From Yponomeuta sedellus (Eukaryota > Arthropoda > Insecta > Lepidoptera > Yponomeutidae): a DNA stretch of 64,000 nt. The notes under the pieces were generated by a model that worked only from the letters and a program-made list of their open reading frames with translations, searched no databases and was not told where the DNA came from. The position numbers and the translations under genes were made by a program. The stretch lies in the NCBI GenBank assembly GCA_934045075.1, contig OW203727.1:18226861-18290860 (forward strand), in the 5' to 3' direction. Positions 56,099 through 64,000 of the stretch are shown piece after piece; the stretch's first letter is position 1, and each line of letters begins with the position of its first letter.

Positions 56099-56492
56099 TG
56101 TGAAGGAGCGTAAGACCAGCGAGTTCGACCTATTCGGGGTGCTCTCGGACGACGACGACGACGTGTTGGCAACTGCATCTCATCACTCCGTCACATCCTC
56201 GCTCACCACAAAGGTCGCTGACGGCTCTCTGCGACGGACTGCACCTCTGGAGGGGGAGTACTTTGTGGAAGTAAAGGTGTATCTCACGCGGGACGCCAAG
56301 CAGCAGGACCACTGGAAGAAGGCGCAGTTCCTGCTGAAAGCGCAGCTCGACAGTGGGACACCTGCGTGGGACCAGCTCTAGGGCTTCATCGGACGCGTGA
56401 AACCGCTGTTTAAAGACTCCGAACCCACACTTTACGGTGACGTAGTTAAATATAAGTAAATCGTCGCTGTAAAACGCCTGTTAGGTGTTTTA
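56099..56492 (+). pseudogene. Tandem duplicate of the small gene's last exon
   Basis: Near-identical copy of 55643-56036, including the 3' flank AATCGTCGCTGTAAAA-GCCTG. A C-to-T change makes CAG a TAG stop at 56379-56381. It lacks the acceptor and upstream exons. It now occupies the space directly before PolB. Confidence 0.88.
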
Positions 56493-56537
56493 CGTTTGAG
56501 TGCTGCGTTTGAGTGTACGTTTCAAATTTGCGTGATA

Positions 56538-59500
56538 ATGCCGTACTGTACTGCATGTGTAGTCCAAGTAGAGAAAAAAAACTGGGTGGGTCATGTACGC
56601 AGTACTGCTCACAAAGAGAAAAGCAGCGTACCTCTAAGCGATGGTGTAGTTCTGATTGCGTCTGCTTTTCGAGGTCGTATAGCTACTTATAAGATTCTTG
56701 CGACTGATTTAGAGAACTGTTTGCCAGAGACGTTTATCACGGAAATCTCCCCCAAAATTGAGAAACTTTTACGGGATTCGCTTGCAAAACATGTAAACGT
56801 AAAGGTAAACTTCGAGTTTTTCAGTAACTTCGTTCTCTTTAAAAACGAAGGTCAAGAGGTAAAATCCTTCTCGACAAAGAATGTTGCATTACATCGTAAC
56901 TTTGACTTTGCAAAGCTAATAGGTAAAACGGTAGCCTGTTTAAAAAAGAAAATAGAAGAGTTTGAAGAGCGTGACAGTGGGTGGACATTTCTCAATAATC
57001 TTTTCTTGGAAATAAACATCAACAAGTACGAACCTATTTATGGAGCTGCTCGTATCGACTTGCCACCGGTTATTAAAAACAAGAAAACGTGTCTCAACAT
57101 GCAAAATAAAGATGACGCTTGTTTCTTGTGGAGTATTGTCGCTGCACTTCATACTCCTAAAGGTAGGGCCGATCGTACGTCTTCGTACCCCCATTTTACC
57201 AAAGTGCTGAATACTGCTGATTTGAGCCTTCCAGTTACTCTAGCGGACGTTAAATCGTTCGAGACCAACAATCCAAACATAAGCGTTAACATATATGCGT
57301 TGAAAAATACCAAGGGTATTGTTGGACCCATTTACAAATCGGAACACAAGTATAGGACGACACGCGTTAATTTGCTGTTATTAGAGAAAGGAAACCGCAC
57401 TCATTACGTTTTAATTAAAAATCTACCTCGGCTTGTTCGCAGTCAGATGACTAAACATCATGGTAAATTGTATTTCTGTGAAGACTGTCTCCAATTTCTA
57501 TCATCCGAGCAAACCCTACAAAACCATTTATGTAGTGGTGTTGCTACAGTGCTTCCTGGGAAAGGAACTTTTCTTGAATTCAAACACTTTGCTCATAAGC
57601 AAGATATGCCTTTTGCTATTTATGCAGACTTTGAAACGCTTCTAGTTCCTTATCAAGGATGTCAGCAAAATCCTGATTTGAGTTACACATATAACGCAAA
57701 GAAACACGTACCAATTGCATTCGCATACCATGTTGTTTGCTCATTTGATACTAATTTAAATCGATTTGTTCAGTACCGTGGCTCTGACTGTGCTCAAAAA
57801 TTTGTTAAACTACTCGTTCGAGAAGTGAAAAGAATATACAGTATTGTTAATAAAAACATCCCTATGACATTTACAAGCGAAAATGTAAAAGATTATGCGG
57901 AAGCAGATTGTTGTCACATCTGTGATCGTCTAATATTTACAGACAAAGTTAGAGATCACTGTCATCTGACAGGTCGTTATCGCGGTGCGGCACATGCATA
58001 TTGTAACTTGAAATTTCGAGTTCCCAAACTAGTTCCGATATTTTTTCATAACCTCGCAGGATATGACTGTCATTTGTTCATTAAAGAACTGAGTGACATT
58101 TGCGGACCGATAAAAATTATTCCAAAAAACAAAGAGAACTACATTTCGTTCACGAAGTTTTTTCAAATTTCTGAAGACGAATTTGCTCAAATACGATTCG
58201 TTGACTCGTATAAATTTTTGGGCACGAGTTTACAAAAGTTGGCAAAAGGCTTGCACAAAAATGACTTTACTTATCTTTCGCGTTATTTCCCAGATGAAAA
58301 TCAGTTTGAGTTACTTACACGCAAAGGGGTGTACCCCTACGATTATATGACTTGTTGGAAAATGTTTACAGATAAACAACTACCTGATAAGTCGTTGTTC
58401 TACAATTCTATGGCTGACGAACACATATCGGACGAAGAGTATGCGCACGCTCAAAATGTGTGGCAAACTTTCGAAATTGAAAACATGGGCAAATATACAG
58501 ACCTTTATGTGAAGACTGATGTGCTGTTATTAACAGACGTCTTCGAAAACTTCAGGAAGACATGTAAGACGCATTACAACTTAGATCCAGCCTTCTACCT
58601 AACTTCTCCAAGTTTGTCATTTGATGCAATGCTTCTAAAAACGGGGATCCAATTAGAACTTATAGATAACTTGGAAATTATTCGCATGATTCAAAAGGGT
58701 ATCAGAGGTGGCATTTGCATGTGTTCCAAAAGACACTCGCAAGCAAACAATTCATATATGGAGACGTACGATCCAACTAAACGAGACTCATTTTTGGTAT
58801 ACATTGACTGTAACAATTTATACGGATACAGCATGTGCCAGTCCTTGCCAATTTCGGATTTTAGATTTTTAAGTGAATCTGAAATCGAAAACTTGAATGT
58901 TGAAGACATTCCCAATGATGCTCCACGAGGTTACATATTAGAAGTAGACTTATTGTACCCTGATGAGTTACACGATGCGCATAGCGATTACCCATTTTGT
59001 GCTGAGAAATTCATTCCTCCTGGAGGTAAGACACCTAAATTGACTCCGAACTTGTACGATAAATTTTACTACGTGATACATTACGTTCACCTCAAAACAT
59101 GTCTGGCAAACGGATTGATCCTCGCTAAAGTTCATAGAGTTATAACATTTCGCCAGAGAGCTTTTTTGAAAGAATACATCGATTTAAACACGGAACTAAG
59201 AAAAAAAGCGGTCACTCAGTTCCAGCAAGACCTGTTCAAGTTAAATAATAACTCTATTTTCGGAAAAACGCTAGAGGATAGTGAAAAACGCGTTAATGTT
59301 AAACTTGTTACACAATGGCATGATAAAATAAACAAAACAAAAAAACATGATACCGCTGACAAATTGATTGCTCGGTTAAACTTCCATAGCGCAAGCGTAT
59401 TTTCCGAAAACTTAGTCGCTATTCAAATGAAACCGGAAAGAGTAATTTTGAACAAACCAATTTATGTGGGTTTTGCAGTGCTGGAGCTGTCTAAGAGTCA

Positions 59501-60041
59501 CATGTATGACTTTCACTATTCGGTAATTAAGCCTAAGTATGGAAAACAAATACAGCTTTGTTACACCGACACTGACAGCTTTGTTTATGAAATTCAAACC
59601 GAAGATTTTTATAGAGATATGAAAGAATCCTTGATGGATTTTTTTGATACAAGCAATTACAAACCTCGAAACCAGTTCGGCCTACCATTGGTAAACAAAA
59701 AAGTGCCTGGTTTATTTAAAGATGAATTGGGGGGGAAAATTTTGACCGAATTCATTGGTTTGCGCTCAAAATTATATTGCATAAAAACCACTGAGCTGGT
59801 AATAAAGAAAGCCAAAGGGGTGAAAAAGTGCGTAGTCCGAGATTTAGCTGCAAGCGATTATCGTGAAGTGTTGCTGAACAATAAACTAGTCAGACGAAAG
59901 CAAAATCTTTTCAAGTCTATAAAACACGAAATATTTACCCAGTCTGTAAATAAAATTGCTTTGTCTAATACAGACGATAAAAGATGTATAATGCCGGACA
60001 AAGTGTCCACTGTAGCCTGGGGGCATAACTCATTATTTTAA
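56538..60041 (+). CDS. Protein-primed family B DNA polymerase (1167 aa)
   Basis: Replicates the element's linear genome from a terminal-protein primer. The N-terminus has a C2H2-like finger (YCTACV... H-x5-H, residues 3-26). A region with NKDDACFLWSIVAALH and later THYVLIKNLPRL follows, common in arthropod Maverick polymerases. Exo I is D364 in YADFETLL and Exo II D510 in HNLAGYD. Between them a cysteine/histidine module (C458/C459, C462, DHCH, C489) resembles endonuclease VII. Exo III is D661 in YVKTD. Pol A is D757 in DCNNLYG, Pol B is K901 in KLNNNSIFG and Pol C is D1011/D1013 in YTDTDS, then KLYCIKT. The frame is intact with all catalytic residues. The first ATG is 56538; upstream the frame is open but has no ATG. 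Confidence 0.95.
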   Translation: MPYCTACVVQVEKKNWVGHVRSTAHKEKSSVPLSDGVVLIASAFRGRIATYKILATDLENCLPETFITEISPKIEKLLRDSLAKHVNVKVNFEFFSNFVLFKNEGQEVKSFSTKNVALHRNFDFAKLIGKTVACLKKKIEEFEERDSGWTFLNNLFLEININKYEPIYGAARIDLPPVIKNKKTCLNMQNKDDACFLWSIVAALHTPKGRADRTSSYPHFTKVLNTADLSLPVTLADVKSFETNNPNISVNIYALKNTKGIVGPIYKSEHKYRTTRVNLLLLEKGNRTHYVLIKNLPRLVRSQMTKHHGKLYFCEDCLQFLSSEQTLQNHLCSGVATVLPGKGTFLEFKHFAHKQDMPFAIYADFETLLVPYQGCQQNPDLSYTYNAKKHVPIAFAYHVVCSFDTNLNRFVQYRGSDCAQKFVKLLVREVKRIYSIVNKNIPMTFTSENVKDYAEADCCHICDRLIFTDKVRDHCHLTGRYRGAAHAYCNLKFRVPKLVPIFFHNLAGYDCHLFIKELSDICGPIKIIPKNKENYISFTKFFQISEDEFAQIRFVDSYKFLGTSLQKLAKGLHKNDFTYLSRYFPDENQFELLTRKGVYPYDYMTCWKMFTDKQLPDKSLFYNSMADEHISDEEYAHAQNVWQTFEIENMGKYTDLYVKTDVLLLTDVFENFRKTCKTHYNLDPAFYLTSPSLSFDAMLLKTGIQLELIDNLEIIRMIQKGIRGGICMCSKRHSQANNSYMETYDPTKRDSFLVYIDCNNLYGYSMCQSLPISDFRFLSESEIENLNVEDIPNDAPRGYILEVDLLYPDELHDAHSDYPFCAEKFIPPGGKTPKLTPNLYDKFYYVIHYVHLKTCLANGLILAKVHRVITFRQRAFLKEYIDLNTELRKKAVTQFQQDLFKLNNNSIFGKTLEDSEKRVNVKLVTQWHDKINKTKKHDTADKLIARLNFHSASVFSENLVAIQMKPERVILNKPIYVGFAVLELSKSHMYDFHYSVIKPKYGKQIQLCYTDTDSFVYEIQTEDFYRDMKESLMDFFDTSNYKPRNQFGLPLVNKKVPGLFKDELGGKILTEFIGLRSKLYCIKTTELVIKKAKGVKKCVVRDLAASDYREVLLNNKLVRRKQNLFKSIKHEIFTQSVNKIALSNTDDKRCIMPDKVSTVAWGHNSLF

Positions 60042-60637
60042 ATATAACACTTATTGAAATGGTTTAAAGATGACTCTTGTATTAAGTTATACCTATGTAA
60101 GTAATTTTAGTATAAGCACATTAAGAAAAAAAACATTAAATCTAGTTTTTCTGAATTTTGAATTTGTGTACATTTTAAGATAATATTGTAGATAGACATT
60201 TAAATACCTACCTACACTAAAATAAACGTTTTTATCTGAAACAAATACCTGTGTTCATACTTATTCCATATCCTTGATAGGTTTGATCAAGACCTGACCT
60301 GCTCTGGCTGTGTCATCAAATTCTTCATTTCACTTCCACCTCAAGCAAGACCGAACCTGTCGCAATTGTGTCATCAAGACGTCCTTTGTTTAAACTAACT
60401 TTGCGAGCTCGCGCGCATGAAGCGCGCGGGGAGGGGGGCCACCCGCGACGATGTTATGCATCGTCGTATAACATTGCATACAGCGGGGAGAGGTAGCTCT
60501 GGTTATATTGGTCGGACAACTCTTTCGAATAATGATGACTATTGATGACGCAGCTTGACTGAGTCCGTAATTCATTCGCAAGTTAACATCGATAGCATCG
60601 AGACGAGTTACTGTGCTGATAAAATATTTTTATTTTG
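60042..60637. other. PolB 3' flank and upstream region of next gene
   Basis: AATAAA near 60220 is a likely PolB polyadenylation signal. 60400-60495 is a GC-rich patch with hairpins (GCGCGCATGAAGCGCGC; CGACGATG...CATCGTCG). 60601-60637 may be a 5' UTR exon of the next gene. Confidence 0.5.
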
Positions 60638-60729
60638 GTAAGTTGAAACCTGTCTACTTTGAATAAATATCTAACTTCTTTTTAATTTTGTCGATACTAA
60701 AATCTATTATTTATTTTCAGATCACCAAG

Positions 60730-61092
60730 ATGACCTACAGCCCGACGATAACGGACCCTTTCTTCTACGGCCAGCATTTACTGACCGGATTCGAGAGCGA
60801 GGATGTGGAAGAAGTTGGGGCTCCAGAACCTCCCCCGCGAAATCCGAACAAGCGAGTGCGGCCTTCCAAGAAAAAGACGCAAAATACAACTTCCTACATT
60901 GTGAAGAAATCGCGGCGTAAAGGTTTGCGAATGATAAAAATCAAAGTGATTGACTTATCCAGTGACAGTGAAGTGGAAACGTCGAATGCGCAGTATATGG
61001 TGATGGAACATACCGACGAGATAATGGACATGACCGAAAATTTACTTGACAGAATGAGTAGGAAGTTAACTAATAATAGTAATGATTACTAA
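60730..61092 (+). CDS. Small Maverick protein with SIM-like motif (120 aa)
   Basis: Family not recognised. The ATG lies 10 nt after an acceptor (TTTATTTTCAG, 60720). A donor GTAAGT at 60638 gives an 83-nt leader intron. There is an acidic segment (FESEDVEEV), a Pro-rich turn, a basic cluster KRVRPSKKK that should act as a nuclear signal, and KKSRRKG. Then comes VIDLSSDSEVE, which fits a SUMO-interacting motif (hydrophobic VIDL followed by acidic/Ser residues), and a Met/Asp-rich C-terminus. The SDSEVE block is shared with the start of the small protein at 54476, suggesting common ancestry or convergent host-factor binding. Probable nuclear accessory protein. Confidence 0.65.
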   Translation: MTYSPTITDPFFYGQHLLTGFESEDVEEVGAPEPPPRNPNKRVRPSKKKTQNTTSYIVKKSRRKGLRMIKIKVIDLSSDSEVETSNAQYMVMEHTDEIMDMTENLLDRMSRKLTNNSNDY

Positions 61093-61301
61093 AAATGTGA
61101 AGAATTATTTTTTCTTTGTATTTCGCTAGGTAACTAGCATTATGCAATAATTATGTAATACTATAAATAAATTTAACTGTGTCAAATATTATTAATCTTA
61201 GTTATAAGTAGAATAAGTGTTACCATCAGTTTCCAAAGCCGGTGAATAATTTGTTACAAGAGCAGAGTCTGTGCCCGTTATAGACATTGTGAAAGACATA
61301 G
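61093..61301. terminator. Convergent intergenic region
   Basis: Separates the rightward and leftward Maverick genes. AATAAA-containing CTATAAATAAATT near 61160 would end the plus-strand transcript. Confidence 0.45.
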
Positions 61302-61634
61302 TTAACTGACTCGTTTCCAGAAACCTTTCAAAAATTTAAGACATAAATGTCCACAGTTAAACGTGTTGTATGCTTGATATTTAGTATAATTGTAATACAA
61401 ATCTGCGCCACTTAGGTATTTAACCAATTCTGTAGGAGGTTTTAAATCTCCGAAACTGTTAAAATATTCACAATAATTATAAATTTTTACGAAGGCTACC
61501 CAATGCGTTCCAGGGTTGTCAGAACTATCTAAATTAATAATCGCACACTCAATTTGTTTAGGTTTTTGAGGCAAATTATCCCTCATGTATACACCTCTGA
61601 AATATGGTATATTACTGTTATTAACATATTTCAT
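61302..61634 (-). CDS. Adenain-like cysteine protease (maturation protease)
   Basis: Processes virion proteins in adenovirus-like and Maverick elements. FRGVYMRDNLP, GTHWVAF with His44, QAYNTFNCGHLC with Gln87 and Cys94. The Gln-to-Cys spacing of 7 equals that of the adenovirus protease (Gln115, Cys122). The acidic member of the triad should fall in YF-D-SFG, but here it is Asn59. The frame stays open upstream of the ATG (RRALTNEDIMKY) and overlaps the end of the PLA2/pX gene without another ATG, so the true N-terminus is uncertain. 110 residues as listed, short for the family. Confidence 0.82.
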   Translation of the reverse strand: MKYVNNSNIPYFRGVYMRDNLPQKPKQIECAIINLDSSDNPGTHWVAFVKIYNYCEYFNSFGDLKPPTELVKYLSGADLYYNYTKYQAYNTFNCGHLCLKFLKGFWKRVS

Positions 61635-61672
61635 TATATCTTCATTTGTGAGTGCGCGTCGGGGTAGCCTAT

Positions 61673-62392
61673 TTAGCAGTTTTTTGTATGTAAACAGAGC
61701 CCACCACCTTTTTTGTACGGTTTGATGTACAGCCCTTTTCCAATAGCAATTGTCTCCATCATCTTATTATGACGTATTGATTCTTTTAGATTTTCTTGAG
61801 CAGATTTGGAGTCGTTCACTGCTTTTGCTATTCCAGCTGCACCTCCAGCTAATGCACCTACTGCCGAAAGGCAAGCAAATATAGGAAGAAGTGGTAGTAT
61901 CCCCCCAATTTTTGGGATTGGTATTATTCGAGGTAGCTGAACTTTCATATTTTTAGGAAACAATTTTTTTGCAGCTAAATGTGCATATTTAATTGCAGAT
62001 TGTTTGTTTTTTAGTTTAGCTTTCTTTAATTGTGTACTTATTTTTCTAATACCTGATTTAAAACCAGCACCTGTCTTAACCTTAACTTTCATGATTTTGT
62101 TTACTAACCACGAAGCAAGTCTTTCCCCTCTACTCACGTCTTTTGCTTTTGATCTAAGTTTTGCCATTTCCATCAATTCTTTATCAGCTTGGTGTCGATT
62201 GCGCGTATCGGTGTATTTAGTATAGGCAATGTCGTGACGCATACAAGCATCGTCTAACTGATTAATACCTCAATCACCTCTTAGTAAGCGTTTTTCTAGT
62301 TTTGTGCCAGGGCCGCAATAATTATATCCTGGTAAATGTAACTCGAGTGGTAAATTATTTATTAATTTATTAATAAGTCCTCTTCCAGTCAT
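61673..62392 (-). pseudogene. PLA2/pX-like virion protein with in-frame stop
   Basis: The N-terminal part has a parvovirus-type phospholipase A2 layout: calcium loop YNYCGPGT, then LDDACMRHDIAY with the catalytic His-Asp. Then come a basic region and a hydrophobic glycine/alanine segment (LPLLPIFACLSAVGALAGG), as in adenovirus pX/pVI-like core proteins, and a KPYKKGGG tail. In such particles it aids membrane escape. The ATG is at 62392. A TGA at 62272-62270 interrupts the frame between the two halves of the PLA2 domain; translation could restart only at the internal ATG (62242), without the calcium loop. Confidence 0.82.
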
Positions 62393-62445
62393 CACTTACG
62401 AACGAATGAATAAAATTTTGCATTCATGAGTGTAATATAATAACA

Positions 62446-63372
62446 TTATTTCACGACATCATTTTTACCGATCCAACTGTTTTCAGCGTCTTTTAATCCA
62501 AGCCATTTGACAAATAACATATTTCCTCTCTTTTTCAATACCTTTTCAATTAAATAAACACCGGGATTACGTGTTTTATTTAATTCCTGCTCGTAGAAAC
62601 TACCTTTTATTAATTGATTATGCTGGTCTTTAATACGATATGTAATGGGAGTAGTTTTGTTAACTTTGCTAATGGTAAATAACTCGGTCGACCAATTGGG
62701 AGTATACCCTTTGTAAAAACACCCTTTGTACTTGCTAATACGAACGCAATCCCCTACTTTACACTTTGGTTTCACTGAGGATGACTCTGCGTGAGATACA
62801 ATATTTTCTAAAACTTTGGGTTCATTGACTTTGTTTACCTCCACTGGTCGATACTTTGTTGTACGGTGTTTCGTACTATTATATGAAATCACAATATCAA
62901 CTAATGGTTTTCCAATCCATTTGTAATTGCCAACTAAACTAAAATATTTATATAGCTTATTCTTCAATGTCCTTATAACTCTTTCAACAATAGATGCTTT
63001 CTTTGTAGAAAAAGTTGAATAATGGTTAATGTGGTATGATTGCATAAGCCTTTGAAAAGATTTGTTATAAAATTCTGTTCCTAAATCGGTCTGTACGTTA
63101 GTTGGAACACGATTACTTTTTAAAATTTTTTCAAATGCATTACACACTTCATTCATTGATTTAGTTTTTAATGGAACAGTCCAAACATATTTTGAAAAAC
63201 AATCTATAATGACTAAAATAAAATTAAATCCTCTATTGTGTTTTCGAATATGTTGGATATCAATTAAATCCGCTTGCCATAAATCATCGATTCCTTTAAG
63301 AATAACTTGCCGTCGATTAAAATTTCTTCTAGCAGCTCTATGAATCTCGTTCACCACTTTTTCTTTACTCAT
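62446..63372 (-). CDS. Retrovirus-type integrase with chromodomain-like C-terminus (308 aa)
   Basis: Inserts the element's DNA into the host genome. DDE triad: D35 in DLWQADLID, D96 in VQTDLGTEF, E130 in ASIVERVIR. An SH3-like region (VGDCVRISKYKG) and then a chromo-like tail (PGVYLIEKVLKKRG, FVKWLGL, SWI) follow. The ATG used is 63372; the open frame runs 15 nt further to a TTG. Start and upstream stop overlap by 8 nt (ATGAGTAA), so it is probably co-transcribed with the upstream gene. The frame is intact. Confidence 0.92.
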   Translation of the reverse strand: MSKEKVVNEIHRAARRNFNRRQVILKGIDDLWQADLIDIQHIRKHNRGFNFILVIIDCFSKYVWTVPLKTKSMNEVCNAFEKILKSNRVPTNVQTDLGTEFYNKSFQRLMQSYHINHYSTFSTKKASIVERVIRTLKNKLYKYFSLVGNYKWIGKPLVDIVISYNSTKHRTTKYRPVEVNKVNEPKVLENIVSHAESSSVKPKCKVGDCVRISKYKGCFYKGYTPNWSTELFTISKVNKTTPITYRIKDQHNQLIKGSFYEQELNKTRNPGVYLIEKVLKKRGNMLFVKWLGLKDAENSWIGKNDVVK

Positions 63373-63733
63373 AATTTCTACTGGCAATGTCTCTGATTGC
63401 TACCAACTGATCTTTGATAATAGAACTAACTTCTACCCTTGTACACTTTTCATCTAACTGTTTCTGAATCAGTTGTATCTGACTCTTTATACTTTTTAGC
63501 TCGACAAGAATATCATGCTCTTTGCAAAATAACTTTAAGTTTTGATCAACATACTCTTTGTTGACAGCCTCATCTGGTAGTACAGGAAGTCTCAATCCTA
63601 CCAGTTTTTTTGATTTCAAGTCATATTCTCCGTTAAGGTTTTGAGTAAGATTTTTATTATTGGTGCTATAAAATATTTCTGATGGACGAAGTCTTTTATG
63701 CACATGGTGGCCAAATTTATCAATATTCATCAT
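63365..63733 (-). CDS. Coiled-coil, fibre-like Maverick protein (122 aa)
   Basis: Family uncertain. The block NGEYDLKSKKLVGLRLPVLP then EAVNKEYVD resembles the shaft-to-trimeriser repeat seen in phage and adintovirus fibre-type proteins (D-K-KK-L-NL-P---DAV-K-YVD). It is followed by a long heptad-like helix (about residues 60-110). The first ATG is at 63733. It overlaps the integrase start by 8 nt. A structural role is inferred from pattern only. Confidence 0.6.
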   Translation of the reverse strand: MMNIDKFGHHVHKRLRPSEIFYSTNNKNLTQNLNGEYDLKSKKLVGLRLPVLPDEAVNKEYVDQNLKLFCKEHDILVELKSIKSQIQLIQKQLDEKCTRVEVSSIIKDQLVAIRDIASRNYE

Positions 63734-63790
63734 TTTTTTAAGAAGGTTGAACAAGAACTGATGGAAAATACATTTGAGTTTGTAATTATA

Positions 63791-64000
63791 TTACTTTATT
63801 AGACCACATTCACGCAGTTCTTCAATGATAGAAATAATTTCGTTATTAAGCCCTGTATTACCAGCTTCGCGAGACGCAATAAGTAATTTTAAACGTTCCA
63901 CCAATTCATTTGGATCATCCCAGTACACATAATCCACATTTTTATTCATTTTTTTCAAAACTGGTAACCCTTCTCCTTGCGGCAGACTTTCAATACTGCT
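63791..64000 (-). CDS. C-terminus of a conserved Maverick protein (partial)
   Basis: The last 69 codons and TAA of a gene entering from the right edge. It contains VYWDDPNELVERLKLLIAS and NEIISIIEELRECG. I have seen this DDPNEL...IIEELR ending in arthropod Maverick-type proteins but cannot name a function. Intact as far as visible. Confidence 0.7.
   Translation of the reverse strand, partial: SSIESLPQGEGLPVLKKMNKNVDYVYWDDPNELVERLKLLIASREAGNTGLNNEIISIIEELRECGLIK

Larger units (their letters stand above)
54297..64000. mobile_element. Maverick/Polinton (adintovirus-like) element, left part
   Basis: Protein-primed PolB, retrovirus-type integrase, adenain-like protease and a PLA2/pX-like virion protein in one compact 10-kb block define this class of virus-like DNA transposon. 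Replication-side genes run rightward (54.4-61.1 kb) and virion/integration genes leftward (64.0-61.3 kb), converging near 61.2 kb. Hexon, penton and packaging ATPase are not in the window and should lie to the right. The left boundary is a guess and the right is outside. Confidence 0.88.

Noticed and set aside
56496..56537. PolB start at the upstream TTG
   Set aside because: No ATG there; the residues up to 56538 derive from the duplicated exon's flank.

Overview
The window is nuclear DNA from an insect, almost certainly a moth or butterfly. The evidence is a lepidopteran-type UDP-glycosyltransferase pair (UGT33-like), a multi-exon odorant receptor with normal GT-AG introns, and a dense AT-rich background of repeats typical of Lepidoptera (5S-derived SINEs, tRNA-derived SINEs, short Helitrons ending in CTAG, TIR MITEs, LINE 3' ends).

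Layout. 1-10.4 kb: two tandem UGT genes on the minus strand. The left one has only exons 1-2 inside the window (464-1976). The right one is complete with four exons (8320-10246, 519 aa). Between them sits a decayed Ty1/Copia element (2267-7705). It carries a 5S-type SINE and a Helitron nested in its reverse-transcriptase region, and it is itself inserted in a tRNA-derived SINE. 10.4-41 kb: no convincing host gene. The stretch is a mosaic of MITEs, Helitron fragments, LINE 3' ends, a Penelope-like fragment, SINEs, foldback repeats, and many copies of a tRNA-like repeat that in two places forms head-to-tail dimers with a period of about 310 bp. 41.8-48.9 kb: an eight-exon odorant receptor on the plus strand (452 aa), its introns full of the same repeats. 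50-54.3 kb: repeats plus a dead DDE-transposase remnant.

54.3-64.0 kb: the left part of a Maverick/Polinton (adintovirus-like) element, truncated by the window end. Plus-strand genes are a spliced small nuclear-type protein whose ATG is split by an intron, a protein-primed family B DNA polymerase (1167 aa, all exonuclease and polymerase motifs present) and a second small basic/acidic protein with a SUMO-interacting-type motif. Convergent minus-strand genes are an adenain-like protease, a phospholipase A2/pX-like virion protein with one in-frame stop, a retrovirus-type integrase with a chromodomain-like tail, a coiled-coil fibre-like protein and the end of another conserved gene. Together these are replication (PolB), insertion (integrase) and virion maturation/entry functions. 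The mix of intact PolB and integrase with a stopped PLA2 gene, a substituted protease residue and a duplicated exon suggests a fairly recent but decaying insertion.

All family assignments come from motif recognition and exon logic; no database search was run.
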